DNA from: Nostoc spongiaeforme FACHB-130
GTDB lineage: Bacteria > Cyanobacteriota > Cyanobacteriia > Cyanobacteriales > Nostocaceae
NCBI RefSeq assembly: GCF_014698475.1
Contig: NZ_JACJTB010000064.1
Span: forward strand, 1 to 32,514
Direction of reading: 5' to 3'
Length of the DNA: 32,514 bases
Shown here piece by piece: positions 16,727 through 25,351 of this stretch. The translations under genes were made by a program, and so were the position numbers. Below the pieces are notes generated by a model. It saw nothing but the letters and a program-made list of their open reading frames with translations. It ran no database searches and was not told the DNA's origin. The first letter of the stretch is position 1, and every line of letters begins with the position of its first letter.

Positions 16727-19588
16727 ATGACAAAGAAAGGAACAGGCTGGATTCCCGATTATCCCGATGTTAGAGACTTCACATTAGATAATGATGAAAT
16801 TAAAATTTTATCGGAAAAAATTCAAACTCAAGGTTCTAATGCTGATGTTGAGAGCCTCGCTGACACTCTGCGTCAAGCGTTAAAATTTATTGCACAGCAA
16901 CAAAAAAAGATTATTCCACAGCAACAAAAGAAAAATGAAGATGATACTAACAAGATAAATACACTAATAGATCAGCTTTCAGGCAAACTTCATTTTATAA
17001 ACGTAGAACTGAATAATGTTCTAAAAGTGGGAATGTCTGACTCAGAAGTTTTATTGATCAAAAATTATTTACAACGTATTATTTCCACATGGAAATTATT
17101 TCAGCCAACTACTGAAGAACTGAATATATCAAAATATGAAGTCAACTATAAACCAACAATAAACGACACGAGATTTGATGAAAAGACTCGTCAAGCTGTT
17201 ATCAAAATATTTCAATTTCAACAACTAAAACATGATGGTTTTATAGATAAATATGATATGGAACTTTTAAAGTTATTGGCATCAGGTGCAGATATTACTC
17301 GTGATATAGAACCATTTAAGAAATTAATTAAAGAAAATGTTGAATTTTATGAAGGCGAAATTAAAGGAAAATTTTGTCAGCAATGTGACTGTTGTTTTCA
17401 AAAAAATGGAAATATTTCTAGCAATTGTCTAGTATTTTTTCTTGAAAAAATAAATGAATTTGATATACCAAATTATCCTGTAAGAAAGGTTCAAACATAC
17501 CAAGGCATTTTATGTGTATTTTTATACAAAATACTGGAGAATATAGAAATCTTAATTTTATCTTTGAATGATATAAATACATCTGAAAATGATGGAAAAA
17601 AACTAAAAGATGAAGATTTTAATAGAAGCATCCAAGAAATTGGGATTTTAATTTCAGGTATTCTTGCAAACAAAAGTCACCTGGTAAAATTTATAAGCTC
17701 ATTCACTGAAAGCTTAGAAAATCCAGATTTCTCTTTTAAAGATTATGAATTGTCAGAATTAACTGAGATAACCAAAAGTAATATTTTAACCTTAGAATCT
17801 TTTGGATTTAGTAAGGAATTATCGGATAAATATTCTACTAATTTAGACATAGGAATCAGAGAAATACGGACAAAAAAATATTCAGAAATCAAACCAATAC
17901 TGGAAAAAGAATTACCACAAATCCTCAGCAGGCTTAAATATTTAATGGGATTGCTGTATACAGTTTGTCCACCAAGAATCCCAGACTCTCTATTCCCAAA
18001 AAAAGAAATACCTATATCGACACCAATTCCGAATATAGTGAATAAATTATTGATCAATAAATTATATGAGCTACAGCCAAAAAATACAGTAGATAATTCA
18101 TTAGCCAATAAAGAAGAGATAAATTTTTTCTTGCGGGAGAATAATGATAACCAAGCTTTACCATTATTAAATGGATTAGATGAAATTTTACTGCAAGTAT
18201 TAATGCCATTAGGTCAATATAATAATTTAAGTAAAGCCGTGGAAGATGGAATAGTTAAAATTCAGTCTTTCTTAAGCAAGAACACAGAAAATTCAGAAAA
18301 AAGCAATAACAAGAAAAATTCAGAAGACAATATCAGAGAAATAATTCGAGAAACGATGCGGAAATATAATGTCACAATAGTCCAAGATTATAGCTTGAGC
18401 GATCGTGAAATAGATTGGACGGGATGGGATTATAAAAAATTTCAGGAAAAAATTGGCTCTATCTTTAAAGACATCAAATCTATCTTGAAAAGTAGCAAGA
18501 GAGATATCACGACTCAGGACTTTCTGGAAACCCAAAATTTACTGACGAATAATACTACAACTCCTAGTAATACCCTAAAAAATAAACACCTGAAAAAACC
18601 TTTATTTAAAATTAGTACTTCGTCACTTGAAGAGGACAATATTCCCCAGAACAATCCTGTCAATACCAGCGAAGAGCGTTCAGAACAATTAAATAATAGT
18701 TTGTTATTTCCGATTAGTAGCGATCTCCTTCAGCAGATTAAAACTAAGATAGGCAATAAAACTAAGGAAACATTTTTATACTTACCAGAATTTGTAGATT
18801 TAAGCTATTGGTGTTCTCCTGTAGAGGATCAAGGTTCCTTAAATTCTTGTACAGCTCATGCGGGAATTGCCTTAATAGAGTATGCACAAAAAAAGAGTAG
18901 TGGTAACTATACAGATGCTTCTCCTCTGTTTCTCTACCAAGTTACCCGTAACTTGATGCAACGAGAAGGCGATTCAGGAGCTTCTGTAAGAGATACAATG
19001 AAGGCGATGGTTGCATTTGGAGTTTGCCCAGAAGAGTATTGGCCTTACAATGAAGATAAGTTTAATGAAGAACCAACATCTTTTTGTTATTCCTTTGCTG
19101 AGAACTACAAAACAATCAAATATTTCCGCCTAGACTATGGTCAAATCTCTAAATATGCACTCCTTTCGCAAGTCAAATTGCTGCTAGTTGCTGAAATTCC
19201 TTGTATATTTGGATTCACCCTTTATAATTCCGTCTACGATGAAGTGAATTTCAGTAGAGGACATATCCCTTTGCCCAGCCAACGAGATAAAGTCATTGGT
19301 GGTCATACTGTAGTTGCAGTTGGCTATCATGACCGCAAGATTATCGAAAATGAAGATGGTGAGCGATTTGAAGGAGCTTTGCTAATTCGCAACTCTTGGG
19401 GAAATCGTTGGGGTCAAGGTGGCTACGGTTGGATGCCTTATGATTACATTATTAAAGGACTCACAGCTGATTGGTGGTCACTCCTCAAAGCAGAATGGTT
19501 AGCAACTGGCAGTTTCGGTGCAGGTGCAAGTGCTTGGAACGCAGATAAAGGAGGAAACGGGGATAATACGGGAACGGAGCATCCATAA
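16727..19588 (+). CDS. Papain-family (C1A) cysteine protease with a long N-terminal region
   Basis: A 953-residue protein, third gene of the operon, 30 bp after the STAND gene and with a good AAGGAG 9 bp before ATG. The N-terminus GWIPDYPDVRDFTLDN (from residue 7) is the tag normally just ahead of bacterial C1 peptidase domains. Here about 670 residues separate it from the protease. That insert includes a Q/K-rich coiled coil, a peptidoglycan-binding-like fold near 150-185 (FDEKTRQAVIKIFQFQQLKHDGF, in two parts), a cysteine cluster C217, C220, C222, C223, C234, and long helical charged stretches. The protease domain starts near LPEFVDLSYWCSPVEDQG. The catalytic set is complete: Q702, C708, H860, N889 (RNSWGNRWG). 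No signal peptide, so it probably acts inside the cell as the executor of the receptor. Confidence 0.85.
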   Translation: MTKKGTGWIPDYPDVRDFTLDNDEIKILSEKIQTQGSNADVESLADTLRQALKFIAQQQKKIIPQQQKKNEDDTNKINTLIDQLSGKLHFINVELNNVLKVGMSDSEVLLIKNYLQRIISTWKLFQPTTEELNISKYEVNYKPTINDTRFDEKTRQAVIKIFQFQQLKHDGFIDKYDMELLKLLASGADITRDIEPFKKLIKENVEFYEGEIKGKFCQQCDCCFQKNGNISSNCLVFFLEKINEFDIPNYPVRKVQTYQGILCVFLYKILENIEILILSLNDINTSENDGKKLKDEDFNRSIQEIGILISGILANKSHLVKFISSFTESLENPDFSFKDYELSELTEITKSNILTLESFGFSKELSDKYSTNLDIGIREIRTKKYSEIKPILEKELPQILSRLKYLMGLLYTVCPPRIPDSLFPKKEIPISTPIPNIVNKLLINKLYELQPKNTVDNSLANKEEINFFLRENNDNQALPLLNGLDEILLQVLMPLGQYNNLSKAVEDGIVKIQSFLSKNTENSEKSNNKKNSEDNIREIIRETMRKYNVTIVQDYSLSDREIDWTGWDYKKFQEKIGSIFKDIKSILKSSKRDITTQDFLETQNLLTNNTTTPSNTLKNKHLKKPLFKISTSSLEEDNIPQNNPVNTSEERSEQLNNSLLFPISSDLLQQIKTKIGNKTKETFLYLPEFVDLSYWCSPVEDQGSLNSCTAHAGIALIEYAQKKSSGNYTDASPLFLYQVTRNLMQREGDSGASVRDTMKAMVAFGVCPEEYWPYNEDKFNEEPTSFCYSFAENYKTIKYFRLDYGQISKYALLSQVKLLLVAEIPCIFGFTLYNSVYDEVNFSRGHIPLPSQRDKVIGGHTVVAVGYHDRKIIENEDGERFEGALLIRNSWGNRWGQGGYGWMPYDYIIKGLTADWWSLLKAEWLATGSFGAGASAWNADKGGNGDNTGTEHP

Positions 19589-19717
19589 AGATGAGGGGTC
19601 TAAGCATACTTCCACCAATTTTTGAATAATTCCAAGACTTACCCACAAAAGTTGTCTGTTGAAAATGGGTGTAAGAGGATGTTTTAAAAGTCTTCTTGTT
19701 GGTAGCAAAACATTTTA

Positions 19718-19792
19718 GATCCCCCTAAATCCCCCTTAAAAAGGGGGACTTTGAAGAGTTTCCCCCCTTAAAAAGGGGGGTTAGGGGGGATC
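19718..19792. repeat. GATCCCCCT...AGGGGGGATC palindromic element
   Basis: A 75-bp element with outer arms GATCCCCC and GGGGGGATC. Two internal hairpins are formed by CCCCCTTAAAAAGGGGG and CCCCCCTTAAAAAGGGGGG. Elements of this form are widespread in cyanobacterial intergenic DNA. A partial relative (TACCCCCCTTAATCCCCCCTTG) occurs near 32371 at the right end of the window. Confidence 0.8.
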
Positions 19793-19866
19793 AAGAAGTG
19801 CTAATAATCACAACCGACCACTTTTCAAATAACCTCTAATACCAATTCTATAAGAGGCTGCCTATA

Positions 19867-19895
19867 AACCCATCAGGCTTTCAGTCTGATGGGTT
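19867..19895. repeat. Hairpin AACCCATCAG/CTGATGGGTT
   Basis: Perfect 10-bp arms (19867-19876, 19886-19895) around a 9-base loop, followed after a few bases by TCATTTTATTT. This could be a terminator. The first half, TATAAACCC(A/C)TCAG(G/A)CTT(T/C)CAGT, recurs in reverse orientation near 25887-25914, so it also belongs to a dispersed family. Confidence 0.6.
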
Positions 19896-20049
19896 GATGG
19901 TCATTTTATTTCTAGACTAACCACAGCAGAAAAAATTCAGATTTTAATAAACATTTATCAATTTTATCAAAAGTGTTTTACCTGCAACTTTCAAATGGCA
20001 GATTGTTAGTTAAACTTTAAACGCTATTATTGAAATTTATAAATCTATT

Positions 20050-20880
20050 ATGCACTGGTTATTATCTGGGCCGTTGAGTGTAGAAAAATTAACGGTGAAG
20101 ATTGCGGGTTTACCTGCATCGTTACAAGGTAAGAAGTTGGTGCAGATGTCAGATTTTCATTATGATGGTGCGGGTTTATCTGATGAGATGTTAGAAGCTG
20201 CGATCGCCCTTAGCAACCAAGTCAAACCAGATTTAGTGATATTAACAGGTGATTATGTTACCACAAGTCCCCAGCCAATTCATGACTTAGTTTTAAAACT
20301 CAAACAATTGCAAACTCAAGCAGGTATTTATGCTGTCCTGGGTAATCATGATATCTATTACCGCTACTCAAAAACAGAAATTACCAAGGCTTTAACTAAA
20401 ATTGGCGTGCGTGTTTTATGGAATGAAGTCGTTTATCCGTTTGGGAATGAATTAGCATTAGTCGGACTCGCAGATAGGTATTCACCAGAATTTAACCCTG
20501 CACCTGTAATGGAGCAGTTAAACCCAAATATACCCCGCATTGTGCTATCTCATAACCCCGACACGGCGGAAATATTGCAAGCTTGGCGGGTAGATTTGCA
20601 GTTATCTGGTCATAGTCATGGTGGTCAAATAGTCATTCCTGGACTGGGGGCGGTGGTTGCTTATCGTAAAAACATACTGCAACTAATACCCCACAAAATC
20701 CGGCGTTGCTTTCCCTTATTACGCCGAGATAACTTTGTCCTGCGTCATTGGGAATGGGCGCAGGGTTTACATCGTGTAGGAAGGAATCTGCTATATGTCA
20801 ACCGTGGTTTAGGAACTTATTCTCCCGGAAGGCTATTTTGTCCGCCAGAAGTAACAGTTATTACCTTACAAAAAGAATAA
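20050..20880 (+). CDS. Calcineurin-like metallophosphoesterase, copy 1
   Basis: A 276-residue predicted dinuclear metal phosphoesterase. All motifs of the fold are present: MSDFHYDG (D35, H37), LTGDYV, LGNHDIYYR, LSHNPDT and SGHSHGGQ. The form is that of the YkuE/LpxH-distant family annotated only as metallophosphoesterase; the substrate is unknown (a nucleotide, a lipid-linked phosphate or an inorganic ester are all possible). The N-terminus MHWLLSGPLSVEKLTVKI has no clear signal peptide. An in-frame stop at 20011 rules out a much longer start. It is the first of two tandem copies. Confidence 0.88.
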   Translation: MHWLLSGPLSVEKLTVKIAGLPASLQGKKLVQMSDFHYDGAGLSDEMLEAAIALSNQVKPDLVILTGDYVTTSPQPIHDLVLKLKQLQTQAGIYAVLGNHDIYYRYSKTEITKALTKIGVRVLWNEVVYPFGNELALVGLADRYSPEFNPAPVMEQLNPNIPRIVLSHNPDTAEILQAWRVDLQLSGHSHGGQIVIPGLGAVVAYRKNILQLIPHKIRRCFPLLRRDNFVLRHWEWAQGLHRVGRNLLYVNRGLGTYSPGRLFCPPEVTVITLQKE

Positions 20881-21074
20881 GTTATGATGTCAAGAATTCA
20901 GGAGTCAGAATGCAGTATAAATTATTTGCAAGTAACAGAACAGAATCTTTCATTTATTGATTCTGGATTCTGGCTTCTGTATTCTGCATTCTTCTATATT
21001 TTTTACAATTTCTTAAGATGGATTTTGATATTTGATAAGCTGTAAACGCTACTATGAGGAGTGTTTTTGGCGCT

Positions 21075-21908
21075 ATGCACTGGTTGTTTACGGGACGTTT
21101 AAGTGTAGATAAAATCACGGTTAAGATTGCCGAACTACCACAATCTTTAGAAGGGATAACGTTAGTCCAGTTATCAGATTTTCACTATGATGGTATGCGA
21201 CTTTCTGAGGAAATGTTGCAAGAAGCGATCGCAGTTACGAATGAAGTAGAACCTGATTTAATAGTGTTAACTGGTGATTATGTCACTGATGATCCTTCCC
21301 CAATTCATCAACTTGTGATGCGACTGAAACATTTACAAAGTCGCTGTGGTGTTTATGCGGTACTTGGCAATCATGACATACACTACAATCATTCCCAAGC
21401 AGAAGTTACAAATGCTTTTACTAGTATTGGTGTTCATGTTCTATGGAATGAAATCGCCTATCCTTTTGGCGAAGAATTACCAGTGGTCGGTTTAGCTGAT
21501 TATTGGTCGCGGGAGTTTAATCCTATACCAGTTATGCAGCAACTCGACCCATTAACACCGCGCATAGTTTTATCTCATAATCCAGATACTGCCAAAATCT
21601 TAGAACAGTGGCGAGTTGATTTACAGTTATCTGGTCATACGCATGGTGGTCACATTGTCATTCCTGGTTTTGGCCCTGCGGTATTTTATTATAAAAAGTT
21701 ACTCAAACAATTACCAAAAAAACTCCGGCGTTGGGTTCCATTTTGGTTTGGTGATTGCTCGAAAGTCGTGAGATATTGGGAATGGGCGCAAGGATTTCAC
21801 AAAGTCGCCAATAATCAGTTATACGTGAATCGTGGCTTAGGAACTTACAGACCAGGACGCTTATTTTGTCCACCTGAAGTTACGGTGATTACTTTAGTTG
21901 GTCAATAG
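21075..21908 (+). CDS. Calcineurin-like metallophosphoesterase, copy 2
   Basis: Paralogue of the preceding gene, sharing most of its sequence end to end: LSDFHYDGMRLSEEML, LTGDYVTDD, LGNHDIHYNH, LSHNPDTAKIL, SGHTHGGHIVIPG and the C-terminal RGLGTYRPGRLFCPPEVTVI. All metal ligands are retained in both, so both are probably active. The frame is open from ATG 21054 (adding MRSVFGA); ATG 21075 aligns with the start of copy 1 and is preferred. A short similarity (TAAACGCTA) continues just upstream of both genes, a mark of tandem duplication. The products differ mainly after the SGH motif, where charge and length vary, so substrate preference may have diverged. Confidence 0.88.
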   Translation: MHWLFTGRLSVDKITVKIAELPQSLEGITLVQLSDFHYDGMRLSEEMLQEAIAVTNEVEPDLIVLTGDYVTDDPSPIHQLVMRLKHLQSRCGVYAVLGNHDIHYNHSQAEVTNAFTSIGVHVLWNEIAYPFGEELPVVGLADYWSREFNPIPVMQQLDPLTPRIVLSHNPDTAKILEQWRVDLQLSGHTHGGHIVIPGFGPAVFYYKKLLKQLPKKLRRWVPFWFGDCSKVVRYWEWAQGFHKVANNQLYVNRGLGTYRPGRLFCPPEVTVITLVGQ

Positions 21909-21965
21909 TCATTTGTGATTCTGACGGATGTATTCTGACTTCTGAATTCTTATATAAAAACTATT

Positions 21966-22011
21966 AACCGCCTAAGTTAAGACCGATGAATGTCTGTAAC
22001 TTGAGGCGGTT
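21966..22011 (+). terminator. Long hairpin after the phosphoesterase pair
   Basis: AACCGCCT (21966-21973) pairs with AGGCGGTT (22004-22011). The stem continues inward with AAGTTA/TAACTT and GAC/GTC, interrupted by single bulges. It lies 57 bp after the second phosphoesterase, so a transcript end is likely, though the following T-run is weak. Confidence 0.6.
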
Positions 22012-22520
22012 GATTAAATATAAGGGTCGTCCGAAAAGACTGAAAAAATTGAAAAAACAGAAGAATTAACTCAAATAAGGTGGACAAATGCAATCGTTAC
22101 TCTCAAACTTCTTTCAGCATCCTTGATTCTAATAGGCAGGCATTTCTGGCTGTATGTTTAAAAACCTCCAACAAAATCAATCAATAGACTTAAGGCGAAA
22201 ACACTTCCATAGGATGCCATGTTTGATTTGCGATCGCTCATTTAGATTTTAGAGCAGGAGGTACAAGCTCTAATCTCAAGTTGCTAACTTCACTTAGACT
22301 TAACCTTTCTGTACCTTGACCTTAATCTAGCACGCTGCTATTTTCCGTGGTATACCTATTTACTAAATTTGAATACCGTTAATGTGTCGTAATAGTACGG
22401 GAATTTTTCTTAAGCATTGTGAGGCTTTTTAATCACATTACTATTAAGTTTATTTAAGTATTGGCGACTGGAAGTCACCGCTACACAAACAAAACCCACC
22501 TGCGTAGGTTCAATCGAAAA
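22012..22520. other. Intergenic region without a visible gene
   Basis: Convergent spacer between the phosphoesterases and cobL. It contains a bulged inverted repeat (AGATTTTAGAGC with GCTCTAATCT, about 22246-22277) and one GCGATCGC. A 27-codon basic frame at 21987-22070 overlaps the hairpin and looks accidental. Confidence 0.5.
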
Positions 22521-23747
22521 TTATTTGATAGCAATCCATTGCGTAACAGGAGCCATTGCTCGCCATCCCAGAAATTTACCAATGGGTTCTGCTCGTTGAA
22601 TGGCGATGCGGGTAAAACTACCACCGACTTTTTCATACCATTGAAATAAGGTTTGCTCGCCTTCGATGGTGACAACATTTGCAACTAAACGACCGCCAGG
22701 GGGTAGTGCTGACCAGCAAATATCAAACAATCTGGCTGCTGTCACGCCACCACCAATAAAAATCGCGTCTGGTGTGGGTAAGTTTTGCAAAGCTGGGGGT
22801 GATTTCCCTGCAATAATTTCTAGGTGTGGCGTACCCAAAGCGGCGGCGTTATCGGCAATATATTGCAGTCTAGATGAATTTTGTTCAATGGCGATCGCTC
22901 GACACCGGGGATGAGTCCGCATCCATTCAATGGAAATGGAACCACAACCCGCGCCGACATCCCATAAAAGTTCCCCTGGTAGCGGTGCTAAAGTTGATAA
23001 GGTAATTGCCCTTACTTCTCGTTTGGTTAATTGTCCGTCATGGTGAAAAGCATGATCTGGCAATCCTGGTAATCTTGGTAAGGCTGTAACGCCAATGTCA
23101 GCAACACATTCAACGGCGATGGTATTTAAGTCAGCAATTTCTGTTTCACTCCAAGCGGTGGCTGTATTCGCAATGATTCGTTCATGAATGCCACCCAGAC
23201 GTTCTAGAACAATCATTTTACTCTGACCATAGCCCCGATTTTTGAGGATTTCTGCGACAATTTGCGGCGTTTCCTTGTCGGCGCTCAAAATTAATAACTT
23301 GGCTTGGGGATAAATATAAGCCTGAAGCAAATTTGCAGGACGACCACACAAACTTACAGTCTCTACCTCTGTTAATGACCATCCCAGTCTGGCGCAGGCG
23401 AGGCTAAAGGCTGAAGGTGCGGGAATAATTGTGATTTCTGAGATGGGAATGTGTCGAGTTAAAGTCACACCCACGCCGTAAAACATAGGATCGCCACTGG
23501 CTAAAATGCAGATTTGCTGACCACGACGGCTGATAATTTCGGCGACTGATGCGCTAAAAGGAGAAGTCCAAGGAATTTTTTGGCGCTGGTCATCACTGGG
23601 AAGCATAGCCAAATGCCGATCGCCTCCCATAATAACTTCAGCTTGGGCAATTATAGAACGGGCGATCGCACTTAAACCCTGTAATCCATCTTCGCCAATG
23701 CCTATAATAGAAAGCCATTTCAATGTTTTATTCCCCTGAATCTTCAC
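22521..23747 (-). CDS. cobL: Precorrin-6Y C5,15-methyltransferase (decarboxylating), CbiE-CbiT fusion
   Basis: Bifunctional cobalamin enzyme: methylation at C5 and C15 of precorrin-6Y with loss of CO2 from the acetate side chain. The N-terminal half is CbiE, a tetrapyrrole methylase (WLSIIGIGEDGLQGLS, LASGDPMFYGVG, IIPAPSAFSLACARLGW). From about residue 225 comes CbiT, with the SAM motif LLWDVGAGCGSISIEWM and DAIFIGGG. The fused length of 408 is normal for CobL. The frame opens at GTG 23747 with no ribosome-binding site; TTG 23723, 9 bp after AGGGG, would give MKWLSIIGIGEDG and fits the family slightly better. No riboswitch was seen ahead of it. Confidence 0.93.
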   Translation of the reverse strand: MKIQGNKTLKWLSIIGIGEDGLQGLSAIARSIIAQAEVIMGGDRHLAMLPSDDQRQKIPWTSPFSASVAEIISRRGQQICILASGDPMFYGVGVTLTRHIPISEITIIPAPSAFSLACARLGWSLTEVETVSLCGRPANLLQAYIYPQAKLLILSADKETPQIVAEILKNRGYGQSKMIVLERLGGIHERIIANTATAWSETEIADLNTIAVECVADIGVTALPRLPGLPDHAFHHDGQLTKREVRAITLSTLAPLPGELLWDVGAGCGSISIEWMRTHPRCRAIAIEQNSSRLQYIADNAAALGTPHLEIIAGKSPPALQNLPTPDAIFIGGGVTAARLFDICWSALPPGGRLVANVVTIEGEQTLFQWYEKVGGSFTRIAIQRAEPIGKFLGWRAMAPVTQWIAIK

Positions 23748-23823
23748 TGTAACGAGAAAAACCTCGAAAAATCTTCTTCTCTAGTAAACGCGGCGGAAAT
23801 AAAGATACCATTTCAAGTTAATG

Positions 23824-23846
23824 AAAAGCTTGTGATATGAGCTTTT
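23824..23846 (-). terminator. Putative terminator after the MFS gene
   Basis: AAAAGCT (23824-23830) and AGCTTTT (23840-23846) form a 7-bp stem with its own T-run, placed 33 bp beyond the MFS stop in the sense of transcription. Three TTTTGAC heptamer copies and the palindrome CCGCGTAGCGG (to 23877) lie between them. Confidence 0.45.
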
Positions 23847-23878
23847 TGACTTTTGACTTTTGACTTCCGCGTAGCGGT
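23843..23878. repeat. TTTTGAC heptamer repeat and CCGCGTAGCGG palindrome
   Basis: Three tandem TTTTGAC copies are followed by the palindrome CCGCGTAGCGG. This combination is a familiar intergenic repeat in Nostoc-type genomes. Confidence 0.7.
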
Positions 23879-23879
23879 A

Positions 23880-25073
23880 CTAGCCTCTATTTTCCAACTT
23901 CTTACACAAAAGAATACACAAAGTCACTGCCACACAGGCGACTTCTGCTAACAAAAATGCAGCGACGGATGTTATACCAATTTGCTTCATTAATAATGAA
24001 ACGATCGCAGTTCCGCCAGCACTCCCACCCAAATATAAACCTATACCCAAGCCAGCCTGAGTTACAGCTAGTTTCCCTAACACCAAGGGAATGACGCTCA
24101 TCAAGACTAAACTGAAACTCATCCCAAAAGCCAAAATTAAGGCGATCGCCAGAATTGAACTATCATTTAATACTGTTAAACCCATCAAGCCTGTCATTGT
24201 TCCGACACCCAGCAACATCGACTTGTTTGCACCCAAATCTGCTGTCCAGTCGCCTAAAGGTACGGATGCGATCGCGGAAACTAACAATATCTCCGAAGCA
24301 ATCAATTCTACTGACAATCCTGGTAGCTGAGTTTGCAACTTTTGGGGAAAAATGTCCAATAACAAGTTCATTTCAAACCCTGTCGCTAAACCGATGATAA
24401 AAATTATGACTAATAATACAGAGGGTGCAGTAGCCGATTTATCTGGATGAATGGCGGGAATCAAAGTATGTTTGGGAGTGAATAATTGTAGAATATATGC
24501 GCCCACAACTAAAGCGATCGCACCTAACATGAAGGTAATCGACGCACCCATATTATCGAGTAAGGTGTGTAATAACGGTGCGATCGCTCCCACTGTACCA
24601 AATATCAGTACTAAGATGGCATTAACTTGGGGTAATGCGGTTGTTGGGACAAACTGAGTTAAAAGTGCGATCGTCGGGCCACGAAAAATAATCATCGCCA
24701 TTACCCAAGCTGTCATCAACACGGGAATTATCCACCGCATACCTGTGGGTAAATTGTAGTCAGCCAACAACGAAACACTGACGAAAATCACACCAGCTAA
24801 CAGCACCCCCGTACTAATCATTGGTAAGCGACTACCCAAACGTTGCTGGAGGCGATCGGAAATTCCCCCATTCAAAGGTTCAATCACTGCAACAATTAAC
24901 CCTTGCACAATTCCCAACCAACCCGCTAACTCAACCAATTCTAAATTTTGCAATATCCTTGGTTGATAAAAAGTGTATGCCATCCAACAGAGGATTATAG
25001 CTACTAATAAAGCAGCTAATCCCCAAACCTGTCGCCATAATATTTCTCGGTTAGTGTTGCAAGAGTTAACCAT
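23880..25073 (-). CDS. MFS transporter
   Basis: A 397-residue integral membrane protein with about 12 hydrophobic helices and the usual two-half arrangement. The loop after helix 2 reads NGGISDRLQQRLGSRLPMI, a variant of the GxxxDRxGRR motif. The central loop (about 200-220, TPKHTLIPAIHPDKSAT) is cytoplasmic. The form recalls the SLC45/PucC-like branch of MFS, and no substrate can be assigned. It lies upstream of cobL on the same strand with 133 bp between; a link to B12 or precursor transport is only a guess from that position. Start ATG 25073. Confidence 0.85.
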   Translation of the reverse strand: MVNSCNTNREILWRQVWGLAALLVAIILCWMAYTFYQPRILQNLELVELAGWLGIVQGLIVAVIEPLNGGISDRLQQRLGSRLPMISTGVLLAGVIFVSVSLLADYNLPTGMRWIIPVLMTAWVMAMIIFRGPTIALLTQFVPTTALPQVNAILVLIFGTVGAIAPLLHTLLDNMGASITFMLGAIALVVGAYILQLFTPKHTLIPAIHPDKSATAPSVLLVIIFIIGLATGFEMNLLLDIFPQKLQTQLPGLSVELIASEILLVSAIASVPLGDWTADLGANKSMLLGVGTMTGLMGLTVLNDSSILAIALILAFGMSFSLVLMSVIPLVLGKLAVTQAGLGIGLYLGGSAGGTAIVSLLMKQIGITSVAAFLLAEVACVAVTLCILLCKKLENRG

Positions 25074-25237
25074 GATTCTGCCTTATACCCGTGGAGTGAT
25101 TTTAAGACAAATTCCTTAAGATAAATCGCATTCAGAATTGCATATTTTAGAAAATATAAATTATCTTTCCTGTACAATTTATCACATAGAATTAAATTAG
25201 TTTTAGGTCTATATTAGAGAAAATACTAATAACAATT

Positions 25238-25351
25238 ATGCCAAAAATCGAACTTAAATCACCTATTCAATCTAGCAGTTGTGACAGTCTAGAGAATAAT
25301 TGTGTTATTTACTGCACAAAGCCGCCATCCGAATTTTCATTAAAATCTTGA
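25238..25351 (+). CDS. Candidate 37-residue cysteine-containing peptide
   Basis: ATG 25238 to TGA 25351 encodes MPKIELKSPIQSSSCDSLEN followed by NCVIYCTKPPSEFSLKS. Three cysteines and a leader-like charged start recall precursors of modified peptides, but no modification enzyme is adjacent and there is no Shine-Dalgarno. Chance cannot be excluded. Confidence 0.22.
   Translation: MPKIELKSPIQSSSCDSLENNCVIYCTKPPSEFSLKS

Larger units (their letters stand above)
19589..20049. other. Repeat-rich spacer after the STAND operon
   Basis: No gene was found. The spacer holds the GATCCCCC palindromic element (19718-19792) and a hairpin (19867-19895), both listed separately. Together they probably end transcription of the protease operon and insulate the phosphoesterases. 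Confidence 0.6.

Noticed and set aside
19718-19792. Palindromic element as a transposon end
   Set aside because: No transposase or target-site duplication is visible; it matches a common intergenic repeat instead.
21987-22070. 27-codon lysine-rich frame
   Set aside because: It begins inside the hairpin after the phosphoesterases and has no ribosome-binding site.
22521-25073. cobL and the MFS gene as a B12-regulated transport unit
   Set aside because: No aptamer motif was found ahead of either gene, and a possible terminator lies between them.
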